Shown: one piece after another, positions 1 to 6,069 of the stretch
Position numbering within the stretch: the first letter of the stretch is position 1
How the letters are laid out: each line of letters starts with the position of its first letter
Assembly: GCA_030705945.1 (NCBI GenBank)
Contig: JAUZPS010000223.1
Coordinates: 1 to 7,600, forward strand
Length of the DNA: 7,600 nucleotides
Source: Bacillota bacterium
GTDB lineage: Bacteria > Bacillota > Clostridia > Acetivibrionales > DSM-2933
Direction: 5' to 3'
Notes under the pieces: model-generated
The model's input: the letters and a program-made list of their open reading frames with translations, nothing else
The model's database searches: none
What the model was told of the DNA's origin: nothing
Program-made: the position numbers and the translations under genes

Positions 1-669
1 CTCTTCTCCCTTTAACAAATCCGACATATTGCCTTGTACAACTACAGCTCCTCTATTTATTATAACAACGCTGTCACATACCATTTCAACCTCGCTTAAC
101 AGATGACTGTTTAAAAGAATAGTTTTCCCCCTGCTTTTAAGATCCGACATTATATCTCTGACCTCTTTTCTTCCTATTGGATCCAGCGCTGAAGTAGGTT
201 CATCCAAAAATAATAGTTCAGGATCCGGCAAAAGCGCGCTCGCAAGTCCAAGACGCTGCTGCATACCTTTGCTATATGTACCGAGCCTGTATTTTTCATG
301 ACCTTTTAACTTAACCATGGATAGTACTTCCTGTATTCTTCCTTTTGAAACTTTCTTGTCAAGTTTGTACAAAGAAGCATGGAAAGACAGGAGATCTTCT
401 CCTGTCATCCAATCCTGGTATTTAAAGTTTTCAGGAAGGTAACCTATCTTTTGTCTGACAGTAACATCGTTTAACGGCTTCCCAAGTATTCTGGCTGTTC
501 CAGAACTGGGAAACAATAGTCCTGTCATAATTTTAATAAATGTGCTCTTGCCGGCTCCATTCGGACCAAGAAATCCAAATATTTCACTTTCCTTAACGGA
601 TATGGAAATGTCTTTGCAGCCAAGCTTTTCGCCATAGAATTTGGTAATTTTATCTGTTTCAATAACCAT
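1..669 (-). CDS. ABC transporter ATP-binding protein (BcrA/NatA/YxlF-like), C-terminus beyond window
   Basis: This is the ATPase subunit of an ABC transporter, probably an exporter, acting on the inner face of the membrane. The 223 codons in the window contain the complete nucleotide-binding core: Walker A GPNGAGKST (residues 35-43), a Q-loop position in the form YLPEN (77-81, Glu instead of Gln, usual in BcrA/NatA relatives), signature YSKGMQQR (132-139), Walker B LLFLDE (152-157), D-loop SALD (160-163) and switch His189 in NSHLLSE. Family members run to about 290-310 residues, so roughly 70-90 C-terminal residues lie past the left edge, where a permease gene would be expected. The ATG lies 2 nt after the anti-sigma stop. 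Its ribosome site (GAGGT, 674-678) overlaps that stop, so translation is probably coupled. The substrate cannot be read from the sequence. Sigma/anti-sigma/ABC order recalls the B. subtilis sigY operon, where YxlF is the ATPase. Confidence 0.95.
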   Translation of the reverse strand, partial: MVIETDKITKFYGEKLGCKDISISVKESEIFGFLGPNGAGKSTFIKIMTGLLFPSSGTARILGKPLNDVTVRQKIGYLPENFKYQDWMTGEDLLSFHASLYKLDKKVSKGRIQEVLSMVKLKGHEKYRLGTYSKGMQQRLGLASALLPDPELLFLDEPTSALDPIGRKEVRDIMSDLKSRGKTILLNSHLLSEVEMVCDSVVIINRGAVVVQGNMSDLLKGEE

Positions 670-671
670 TC

Positions 672-1835
672 TTACCTCACAGAATTAGCAATTTTTATTA
701 ATTCATCCTTGTCAAAAGTACTACTCATGGAATATATTACCCCATTATTATACCATATGATTTCTCTGATTGATGGCGACGGTTCCATAATATAACCTTT
801 AGCGCCATTAATTTTTATTTCCTGAGATTTAGAATCGATTACAGGTATATAAAGGGTGCTATTCCAGTCCTTTGCGTTGACTAACTGTTTTTTAATGTTT
901 TCAGGAATAACAGGCAAGGACACAAGCGCATTATAGATATCATCAGGATTAACTCCCTCTGGCGCTTTTATTTCAGGGATTTTTGACTGAAATAATTTAA
1001 AGTATCCGTTTGAAATTTTTGGATAACTAAGTGTTACTCCACTTGGTAAGTCAACCTCAAATGTCTTTCCATCCAAACTGTCTGGAAGGAGTGTTTTTGC
1101 TCCTAAAGATTTCATTAACTTATTGATACTGGCAGTGTTCAATGTAAATTCCATGGTATAAGGATTGTTTACGGTTATTTCAGGATTTCCAAGATTAGGT
1201 TGTTGAGGGAATGCAACATTAATGTCCTTATATGTTTTTGCTTCTTCAATGCTTATATTTTTTTGTCCACCGCCAATGGTCTTTATTTTGCCCATATTCT
1301 TCAGGTCAATTACAGACTTGTTATTTAACAGCTGATTTTGTATGTCCATTATGTCCTTTTGGGTTATGTTTATGCTTTTCACATCATTGGCCCGGAAAAT
1401 AAGCAGTGAATTGGAAATAGCCGCCCTTACCGGCTGGAAAGCGAAGCAGGTTGTTAATAATACTGCTGAGCATGCAATTGCGGTAAATTTTTTATACTTT
1501 AACATAATCTTATACACTCCTTTATTTTTGTTTTGAATTTGTTTGTTTTCAGGCGCTTTCACGAAAATATCACTTATTGTATTAATACTATTATCAAAAT
1601 TATTTTTAATATCATTTTTTGTATTAATGTCATTTATTGTATTAATTCTTTCGTAAATATTATCTCTATATGCTTTTATTTTTATGAATGCAAAATCATC
1701 ATTCGATTTAAGAAGTTCTAAGGCATCACTGCATTTTTCGCACCGGCTGAAATGTTCTTCCAGAGCCTTCCTTTCGTCAATTTCAAGCTCTCCATCTATA
1801 TATGCCTGTAGAAATCCATTATCCGGACATTTCAT
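672..1835 (-). CDS. Membrane-anchored anti-sigma factor, zinc-finger (ZAS) N-terminus, DUF4367-like C-terminus
   Basis: This is the predicted inhibitor of the ECF sigma factor encoded just upstream. Residues 1-40 form a zinc-associated anti-sigma domain with Cys3, then H28-x3-C32-x2-C35, which in this family binds the sigma factor in the cytoplasm. Residues 60-90 are an Asn/Ile-rich linker with repeated INTxxD units. One membrane segment lies at about 117-133 (FTAIACSAVLLTTCFAF), preceded by Lys residues. Residues 140-387 are then outside the cell as a sensor. The final ~45 residues (IIWYNNGVIYSMSS, then DELIKIANSVR) match the pattern of DUF4367 in clostridial anti-sigma proteins, recognised from memory. 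The ATG overlaps the sigma stop in TAATG, with a GGGGG ribosome site at 1845-1849, 9 nt upstream. At 387 residues it is longer than minimal ZAS proteins because of this external domain. The signal it senses and the way it releases sigma are unknown. Confidence 0.88.
   Translation of the reverse strand: MKCPDNGFLQAYIDGELEIDERKALEEHFSRCEKCSDALELLKSNDDFAFIKIKAYRDNIYERINTINDINTKNDIKNNFDNSINTISDIFVKAPENKQIQNKNKGVYKIMLKYKKFTAIACSAVLLTTCFAFQPVRAAISNSLLIFRANDVKSINITQKDIMDIQNQLLNNKSVIDLKNMGKIKTIGGGQKNISIEEAKTYKDINVAFPQQPNLGNPEITVNNPYTMEFTLNTASINKLMKSLGAKTLLPDSLDGKTFEVDLPSGVTLSYPKISNGYFKLFQSKIPEIKAPEGVNPDDIYNALVSLPVIPENIKKQLVNAKDWNSTLYIPVIDSKSQEIKINGAKGYIMEPSPSIREIIWYNNGVIYSMSSTFDKDELIKIANSVR
1570..1646 (-). 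repeat. Three imperfect 17-bp in-frame repeats inside the anti-sigma gene
   Basis: Copies at 1570-1586, 1612-1628 and 1630-1646 share the plus-strand pattern TCAYTTWTTGTATTAAT, with one T-for-A change in the middle copy. The spacings (42 and 18 bp) are multiples of three, so they encode recurring INTxxD peptides (INTIND, INTKND, INTISD) in the cytoplasmic linker between the zinc-finger domain and the membrane segment. They look like a decayed microduplication that lengthens a flexible tether. Confidence 0.65.
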
Positions 1836-2362
1836 TATATCGTACCCCCTTTAACATACTTTTCTTTAAATTTTGCCTGGGCTCTGGCAAGAATAGTCCC
1901 GACTGAGGATTTTTCCACTTGTATTACTTCAGCAATTTCATCATATTTATAGCCTGAAAATTTCATAAGTAAACATATTCTGTCCCTTTCATTAAGAGAA
2001 TCAAGAATCTTTTTAGTCAACCTGATGTCATAATTCTTGATGGCTGCATCCTCAATGGATATAACTTTATCCGATTCACCTTCATAGACAATTGTATCCT
2101 TGCTTTTTCTCAGATTTTCGTTTCTTATATGGTTGTACGCAAGGTTATTTGCAACCATGGACAGCCATGCAATAATATTGGAATGCTGTGGAGGCGAGTT
2201 ATACAGCTTGATAAAAGCTTCCTGCGTCAAATCCTCAGCAGTTTGTATACTACCGGTTATATAAGCGGTATGCCGAAGTATCACATGATAATATTTTTCG
2301 TAAACGGATCTGAAATCGTCAGAAACATTTTTAAATTTATTAATCTGACTTTCCAACAACAT
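1835..2362 (-). CDS. ECF-type RNA polymerase sigma factor (sigma-70 family)
   Basis: This alternative sigma factor directs RNA polymerase to a small regulon, probably including its own operon. It is 175 residues, normal for the ECF group, with only regions 2 and 4. Region 2 spans about 17-86, with the core-binding stretch DLTQEAFIKLY (44-54) and the -10-recognition helices containing AWLSMVANNLAYNHIRN (65-81). Region 4 spans about 116-168, with a helix-turn-helix GYKYDEIAEVIQVEKSSVG (137-155) for the -35 element. The acidic linker between them (about 88-112) is usual. The ATG at 2362 is the only plausible start: an in-frame TGA lies four codons upstream. A GGGGTG ribosome site sits rather far away, about 13 nt. 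The stop overlaps the anti-sigma ATG, which keeps regulator and inhibitor in step. No specific ECF subgroup could be assigned from sequence alone. Confidence 0.95.
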   Translation of the reverse strand: MLLESQINKFKNVSDDFRSVYEKYYHVILRHTAYITGSIQTAEDLTQEAFIKLYNSPPQHSNIIAWLSMVANNLAYNHIRNENLRKSKDTIVYEGESDKVISIEDAAIKNYDIRLTKKILDSLNERDRICLLMKFSGYKYDEIAEVIQVEKSSVGTILARAQAKFKEKYVKGGTI

Positions 2363-2387
2363 GCTTATAGCATATCACCCCATCCAC

Positions 2388-2416
2388 ATCATGATTAATT
2401 ATTAAGGGCGTTTCAA
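2388..2416 (-). promoter_or_regulatory. Candidate promoter of the sigma/anti-sigma/ABC operon
   Basis: On the minus strand, TTGAAA (2416-2411) is followed after 17 nt by CATGAT (2393-2388), a 5/6 and a 4/6 match to the housekeeping -35 and -10. Transcription would begin about 20 nt before the sigma ATG and leave the GGGGTG ribosome site in the leader. The TTGAAA box is inside the arm of the palindromic element at 2406-2474. TGAAAC here also resembles an ECF -35, but no convincing ECF -10 follows. Confidence 0.25.
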
Positions 2417-2474
2417 AAAATTCCTTGTTCAGGTTTTGTATGCTGAAAACCCGTTATATCTAGTTTTTGAAACT
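2406..2474 (+). repeat. Palindromic repeat element, left copy (MITE-like), opposite orientation to 3926-3996
   Basis: This is a 69-bp element with 10-bp perfect inverted ends GTTTCAAAAA (2410-2419) and TTTTTGAAAC (2464-2473). It matches the reverse complement of 3926-3996: the first 26 bp (2406-2431 versus 3996-3971) are identical, and the whole aligns with about nine differences and one 1-bp gap. Shared inner landmarks are CCTTGTTCA and AAAACCC. It has no coding capacity. It lies 44 bp upstream of the sigma ATG and may carry that operon's -35 box. This copy lacks the terminal CCC that closes the right copy, so one arm has decayed or been cut back. Confidence 0.85.
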
Positions 2475-2476
2475 TC

Positions 2477-2609
2477 AAGTGTATAAGTTTTCTTTTGCAA
2501 ACCTATATATAATTATTTTCATTTATAGATATAAAATTGTAAAACTAGTTTTATAAAGTGAGCTGTACAGCCAAAAAAGTTTTTTTCAATGCGAACTTAT
2601 ACAACACTT
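2477..2609. repeat. Wide inverted repeat in the divergent intergenic region
   Basis: GTATAAGTT (2481-2489) is perfectly inverted as AACTTATAC (2594-2602). Flanking AAGT (2477-2480) and ACTT (2606-2609) extend the match with a 3-nt offset. The arms are ~105 bp apart and enclose the two smaller palindromes. It directly abuts the left palindromic element. It could be paired operator half-sites or a second degenerate repeat element. Confidence 0.45.
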
Positions 2610-2629
2610 TTCTGTTTAGTATCTATAAT
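2601..2629 (+). promoter_or_regulatory. Candidate promoter for the vWA gene
   Basis: A perfect TATAAT -10 lies at 2624-2629, 17 nt after a weak -35 (ACAACA, 2601-2606). An alternative, TTATAC (2598-2603), is spaced too far at 20 nt. Transcription would begin near 2636 and give a leader of about 190 nt before the TTG start. The -35 overlaps the right arm of the wide inverted repeat, which would suit control by a bound regulator. This rests on motif matching only. Confidence 0.3.
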
Positions 2630-2634
2630 GTTAA

Positions 2635-2656
2635 CACATAAGTAAATACTTTTGTG
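2635..2656 (+). promoter_or_regulatory. Small inverted repeat at the predicted vWA transcription start
   Basis: CACATAAGT (2635-2643) pairs with ACTTTTGTG (2648-2656) around an AAAT loop, with one mismatch in nine. It falls just downstream of the TATAAT box, where a repressor site or a 5' RNA hairpin would act. Confidence 0.35.
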
Positions 2657-2813
2657 ACAAGAATATTTTGTATTTATTCTAACTGCCGCTTAAATTTTTG
2701 CTCGCGATAAACAGCAGAAAATACGCATATTGAGCCCTCTTTAAGAATATAAAATACTAATTAATTAAGTTTTACATTTATTTGATATACAGGTAATGTA
2801 AAATCCATAAACT

Positions 2814-2820
2814 GGAGGGT
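2814..2820 (+). promoter_or_regulatory. Ribosome binding site fixing a TTG start
   Basis: GGAGGGT ends 6 nt before TTG at 2827. The downstream protein begins SNCIDVCVSFDTTGS, placing the first vWA beta-strand right at the N-terminus, so no later start would keep the domain whole. The strong ribosome site compensates for the weak start codon. Confidence 0.8.
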
Positions 2821-2826
2821 TAAAAT

Positions 2827-3921
2827 TTGAGTAATTGTATAGATGTTTGCGTTAGTTTTGATACAACAGGCTCTATGTATCCGTGTTTAACTCAGGTGAG
2901 AAGGTCTGTACAGCAGGTTGTGAGTAAACTATTCAGAGATATTCCAGACTTAAGAATATCAATAATAGCTCACGGTGATTATTGTGATGCTGGAAAACCA
3001 TATGTAATAAAGGTAAATGATTTTTCCACAAATGAAAAAGAAATTATTAATTTTGTTAACAGTGTAGAACCGACTTATGGAGGTGATGCTCCTGAATGTT
3101 ATGAATTGGTTTTAAACCATGCAAGAACCGGTCTTTCTTGGCAATCAGGCAGATCAAAGGTATTGATATTGATCGGAGATGATGTTCCCCATGGTCCGAC
3201 TTACTCAGGAAACGTAAATAAAATAGACTGGAGAAATGAATTAGGCTTGCTCCTTGAAGCTGGAATTAATGTTTATGGGATTCATGCCATGCCAGGCATC
3301 AGAAAACACTCAAAGCCCTTCTATGAAGAAATTGCTCAGAAAACCGGGGGTTTTTACCTGACATTGGACCAGTTCGCCAACATTACCGATATCATAATGG
3401 CAATCTGCTACAAGCAAGACGGCGAGGAAAGCCTCCTATCCTTCGAACAGGAGCTGAAAGCAAGCGGAAAATTGAACTATAATATTAAATCATCAATCCA
3501 GAAACTAAAAAACGCCGCTATTGAGGAGTATGAGAGCGAAGACGGATTAATCCCGGTTCCAGACGGAAGATTTCAGGCTCTAACAGTTGATAAGGATCAG
3601 AGTATTAAGGAATTTATTCTTGAGCAGGGAATAAACTTTAAAACCGGCAGGGGTTTTTATGAGTTGACTAAAAGTGAAAAAGTCGGTCTATGTAAGGAAA
3701 TACTTCTCTTTGAAAAGGAAACCGGAAAAATATTTAATGGTCCTCAGGTCAGAGATATGCTAAAGCTAAGTCCTCAAGCCGAAATAAAAGGCTCTAATGA
3801 AACGTTAAGGCCTGTTTTTCTTGAGAAATACAAGGTATTTATACAATCGACTTCTTATAATAGAAAATTAATTGGAGGGACTTGTCTATTGTATGAAGTC
3901 GAGGATTGGGACAGATCATAG
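2827..3921 (+). CDS. von Willebrand factor A domain protein with uncharacterised C-terminal module
   Basis: This 364-residue, apparently cytoplasmic protein has no signal peptide or membrane segment. Residues 4-195 form a vWA domain: the MIDAS metal-site motif D12-T-T14-G-S16, then AHGDYCD (48-54), TYGGDAPE (83-90) and LILIGDDVPHG (113-123, acidic pair 118-119). The GDY...GGDAPE pattern is typical of the hemicentin/vwkA-like branch of vWA domains, which bind protein ligands through a divalent metal. Residues 200-237 look like a charged helical linker. Residues 240-364 are a separate module centred on FKTGRGFYELTKSE (271-284) and ending in IQSTSYNRKLIGG (339-350). I believe I have seen this pairing in other bacterial vWA proteins but know no function for it. 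No MoxR ATPase, kinase or TerD-like partner is adjacent. The gene is bracketed by inverted copies of a palindromic repeat, and the right copy begins only 4 nt after its TAG. It starts at TTG. Confidence 0.9.
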   Translation: MSNCIDVCVSFDTTGSMYPCLTQVRRSVQQVVSKLFRDIPDLRISIIAHGDYCDAGKPYVIKVNDFSTNEKEIINFVNSVEPTYGGDAPECYELVLNHARTGLSWQSGRSKVLILIGDDVPHGPTYSGNVNKIDWRNELGLLLEAGINVYGIHAMPGIRKHSKPFYEEIAQKTGGFYLTLDQFANITDIIMAICYKQDGEESLLSFEQELKASGKLNYNIKSSIQKLKNAAIEEYESEDGLIPVPDGRFQALTVDKDQSIKEFILEQGINFKTGRGFYELTKSEKVGLCKEILLFEKETGKIFNGPQVRDMLKLSPQAEIKGSNETLRPVFLEKYKVFIQSTSYNRKLIGGTCLLYEVEDWDRS

Positions 3922-3922
3922 G

Positions 3923-3999
3923 TTAGGGAGTTTCAAAAACTTGATATGATGGGTTTTAGTGATATAAACTTGAACAAGGAATTTTTTGAAACGCCCTAA
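3923..3999 (-). repeat. Palindromic repeat element, right copy, immediately after the vWA gene
   Basis: The core is 3926-3996 (71 bp), oriented opposite to the copy at 2406-2474. Its arms extend further than the left copy's: TTAGGGAGTTTCAAAAA (3923-3939) pairs with TTTTTGAAACGCCCTAA (3983-3999), 17 bp with a single mismatch. An inner CTTG/CAAG pair (3940-3943, 3975-3978) would lengthen the hairpin with a bulge. It begins 1-4 nt after the vWA stop, so it may also affect the 3' end of that mRNA. It does not look like a standard terminator because no U-run follows the stem. It separates the vWA and lipoprotein genes. Confidence 0.85.
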
Positions 4000-4031
4000 A
4001 TCACAATTAATTTCCTTGAAATGTTAATATT

Positions 4032-4047
4032 TAAATGATAACATTTA
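4032..4047 (+). promoter_or_regulatory. Inverted repeat upstream of the solute-binding lipoprotein
   Basis: TAAATG-ATAA-CATTTA is a perfect 6-bp dyad, 36 nt before the ATG. An overlapping wider dyad ATGTTA (4021-4026)/TAACAT (4039-4044) is also present. Possible promoter pieces surround it (TTGAAA at 4016-4021, TTAATA at 4024-4029, TATACA at 4046-4051), so an operator role is plausible. In such AT-rich DNA, short dyads are common by chance. Confidence 0.3.
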
Positions 4048-4083
4048 TACATATCTTACCTATAATTAAGGAGCAAGTACCTT

Positions 4084-5838
4084 ATGAAAAGAGATGAAAA
4101 ATCATTTAAACGCATTTCAAAATTCGCCGTTGTCATATTAATGATATTTTTAACACTGCTAAGTGGCTGCAATAGCCCTAGCCCAAATTCAACTATTAAA
4201 CCTTCAAATACCTCAAAAAATCCAAAAACACCTATAACATCAGATAAGTGCGGTACAGCAGTTCCAGCTACAAACGATATAAATCCAAAACAAAAAAAGA
4301 AGCTCGTCTTTTGGTCTTATAATAGGGATGAGTATTCGTTTTTAACAAAAATGATTGAGTCAAAATTCAAAGATGTTGAGCTCGTAACCCTACATCCTCC
4401 TGATAGTAAAGATATTGTAGAAGCGGAATTTTTGAAAAGGATTTTAAGAGAAGGCGGACAGCCTGGTTGCGCTTATCCTGCAATTGATATTTTTTCTGTT
4501 GAATCCTCTTTGGTAAAAAGTTTTATTGATGTTAACGGATATACTTCCGATCTTACTGATAAAGCAACTGAATTAATTGGCAATATGTATAAATATACTG
4601 TTGATGCAGGGACAGATAAAATTGGAAAAATAAAAGCTTTATCACCTGAAATATGCCCTGGAGGCATAGCCTACAAGAAGCAAGTTGCAAAGAAATATCT
4701 TGGTACAGATGACCCCGATAGGATATGCGAAATGCTTTCAACGCCGGATAAAATGCTTCAAACAGCTGGAAAATTAAAAGTTTCTAGCAATGGAAAAGTT
4801 ACGCTTTTTCCGGACTGGAGAGAATTATTACCATTTTATAAAGCCAATCGTAATTATGGATGGATTATTGACAATAAATTAAACATTGATACCCAAATGC
4901 TTGATCTTTTTGATTATGCGAAAAAACTTAAAGAAAATAAATATATCAATAATTTTACACAATGGTCCCAAGAATGGTCAACAGCAATAGGAGCCGATGA
5001 AAAGTCCCTGTGCTGGCCTGTTCCCACCTGGGGTATCCCATGGATAATTGGCGCTAATGATAAAAAAGCCGCTGACGGAGGCAAATGGGGATTTACTACA
5101 GGCCCTGGTTATTATTATTGGGGAGGTACGTGGTATTGTATTTCTCCCAATAGCCAAAATCAGGATTTGGCATGGGAAGTTATAAAATACATAACCTCAG
5201 ACAAAGAATTTTTAAAAGAGTACATTAAAACTTCTTATTGTCAAGGCAGTCCAAACAACATAGATTTAATGAAGGAACTTATATCGACTGGCGAAACTGA
5301 TAAAACAACCGGCCAAAACCTGAATGAGTATTACTCAAGTATAGCCAAGAAATGTAATGGTACTCTTTCAACACCTTATGACGATTTTATCGAGAAAGAG
5401 TACGGCAACGTTATGGATTCTTATCTTACAGGCGCCATAAAAACTAAAAATGAAGCGATTAATAAATTCACAAATAAAGTTAGCGGCAAAAATTCTCCAG
5501 AGGATCTTGAACTTACAATAAACTCAGTAGTAATAGAAAATGGAAGTTGTTTTGAGCTGGATGGAAAAAAAGGCGAGTTTATTATAAATATAAGAAATGA
5601 TTCCTATGACTATGGAACTTTTTATTTAGATACATATTATTTGTCAGATTTAGTTTCAATCGCATCCGATAGCGACTGGAAGATTTCTATGGTACCCAAA
5701 CTTCACAAAATTGAAATTCATATAAATGCGTCGAAATCCGATAAAGACAGCGCAAGTTTTGTAGCCTCCAGGTTATTAAACAAATTTGGAGTTAACGTTT
5801 TAAAGGAACCTCTTAAGTTTGAGGTTAAATTTAAGTAG
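4084..5838 (+). CDS. Extracellular solute-binding lipoprotein (family 1, carbohydrate type) with C-terminal extension
   Basis: This is a predicted receptor lipoprotein anchored to the outer face of the membrane, of the type that delivers sugars to ABC importers. Residues 1-28 are a lipoprotein signal (KR-rich start, hydrophobic core AVVILMIFLTLL) ending in lipobox LSGC with Cys29 as the lipidated residue. Residues 30-72 are a Ser/Pro/Thr/Lys tether. The binding-protein fold spans about 73-465, opening with KLVFWSYNRDE. It includes KWGFTTGPGYYYWGGTWYCI followed by SQNQDLAWEVIKYITSDKE, the hallmark C-lobe stretch of family-1 sugar-binding proteins. Aromatic residues (WPVPTWGIPW, YYYWGGTWY) suit sugar stacking. 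Residues 470-584 are an extra, probably beta-rich domain of ~115 residues that I do not recognise. The ribosome site AAGGAG (4068-4073) is 10 nt before the ATG. No permease or ATPase gene follows: the next gene is convergent. It must therefore work with a distant transporter, in sensing, or in another role. Confidence 0.9.
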   Translation: MKRDEKSFKRISKFAVVILMIFLTLLSGCNSPSPNSTIKPSNTSKNPKTPITSDKCGTAVPATNDINPKQKKKLVFWSYNRDEYSFLTKMIESKFKDVELVTLHPPDSKDIVEAEFLKRILREGGQPGCAYPAIDIFSVESSLVKSFIDVNGYTSDLTDKATELIGNMYKYTVDAGTDKIGKIKALSPEICPGGIAYKKQVAKKYLGTDDPDRICEMLSTPDKMLQTAGKLKVSSNGKVTLFPDWRELLPFYKANRNYGWIIDNKLNIDTQMLDLFDYAKKLKENKYINNFTQWSQEWSTAIGADEKSLCWPVPTWGIPWIIGANDKKAADGGKWGFTTGPGYYYWGGTWYCISPNSQNQDLAWEVIKYITSDKEFLKEYIKTSYCQGSPNNIDLMKELISTGETDKTTGQNLNEYYSSIAKKCNGTLSTPYDDFIEKEYGNVMDSYLTGAIKTKNEAINKFTNKVSGKNSPEDLELTINSVVIENGSCFELDGKKGEFIINIRNDSYDYGTFYLDTYYLSDLVSIASDSDWKISMVPKLHKIEIHINASKSDKDSASFVASRLLNKFGVNVLKEPLKFEVKFK

Positions 5839-5848
5839 ATATGGTAAC

Positions 5849-5951
5849 ATATAACCAAATGTTAATGTAAAGTTTTATATCAGTTTGCTTTAAAAACCCA
5901 TTTTCCGCTATTCAAAATAACAAATAAAACTAATTTTACATTTGGTTATAT
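5849..5951. repeat. 103-bp imperfect palindrome after the lipoprotein gene
   Basis: ATATAACCAAATGT (5849-5862) is perfectly inverted as ACATTTGGTTATAT (5938-5951). Inside, AGTTTTAT (5871-5878) pairs with ATAAAACT (5924-5931), leaving a ~45-nt unpaired centre and a 2-nt length difference between the arms. It starts 10 nt after the TAG. It has no coding potential and lacks a U-run, so it is not the main terminator. Its size and layout are those of a small palindromic repeat, but its sequence is unrelated to the elements at 2406 and 3926. Confidence 0.7.
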
Positions 5952-5976
5952 ATTATTCAACTGATGCGAATACACA

Positions 5977-6041
5977 AAAAATGACTGCTGAAAGACGCGC
6001 TAACAGTTAGATGTTAGCGGCTTTTCTCAACAGTCATTTTT
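5977..6041. terminator. Bidirectional intrinsic terminator between convergent genes
   Basis: This is a 65-nt hairpin. Outer stem AAAAATGACTG (5977-5987) pairs with CAGTCATTTTT (6031-6041) and continues as TGA/TCA after one mismatch. Inner stem CGCTAACA (5998-6005) pairs with TGTTAGCG (6012-6019) around a 6-nt loop. T-runs end the stem on both strands (TTTTTATT on plus; TTTTTTGTGT on minus). It can end the lipoprotein transcript from the left and the WG/SLH transcript from the right, whose stop is 28 nt away. Confidence 0.85.
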
Positions 6042-6069
6042 ATTCTATCAACTTAAATAAACACTATTC

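Larger units (their letters stand above)
2475..2826. other. Non-coding divergent intergenic region between sigma operon and vWA gene
   Basis: These ~350 bases hold no supportable gene in either direction. The content is very AT-rich and unusually dense in dyad symmetry: a 14-bp perfect palindrome TAAAACTAGTTTTA (2540-2553), a 10-bp palindrome GCTGTACAGC (2562-2571) followed by an A6-G-T7 run, a wide inverted repeat (2477-2609), a candidate promoter (2601-2629) and a small hairpin (2635-2656). From 2660 to 2800 I see only weak promoter-like matches such as TTTACA (2771-2776). I see no riboswitch, T-box or tRNA-like structure that I can name. Confidence 0.6.

Noticed and set aside
1342..1721. 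Short plus-strand reading frames opposite the anti-sigma gene
   Set aside because: They lack ribosome sites, have low-complexity Ile/Asn/Phe composition and lie antisense to a well-supported gene.
2562..2587. GCTGTACAGC plus T-run as a terminator in the divergent region
   Set aside because: The palindrome leaves almost no loop, the T-run is separated by an A-run, and no transcript is expected to end there on the plus strand.
3923..3999. Right palindromic element as an ordinary intrinsic terminator of the vWA gene
   Set aside because: The T-run lies inside the stem rather than after it, and the same element occurs in opposite orientation upstream, so a dispersed repeat explains it better.
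2403..3999. TAA flanks as a target-site duplication of a 1.6-kb transposon
   Set aside because: A 3-bp AT match in this AT-rich DNA is weak evidence. It is mentioned under the cassette finding but not called as a duplication.
4061..4066. Perfect TATAAT just before the lipoprotein gene as its -10 box
   Set aside because: A start site from it would fall past or within the AAGGAG ribosome site at 4068-4073, leaving no usable leader.
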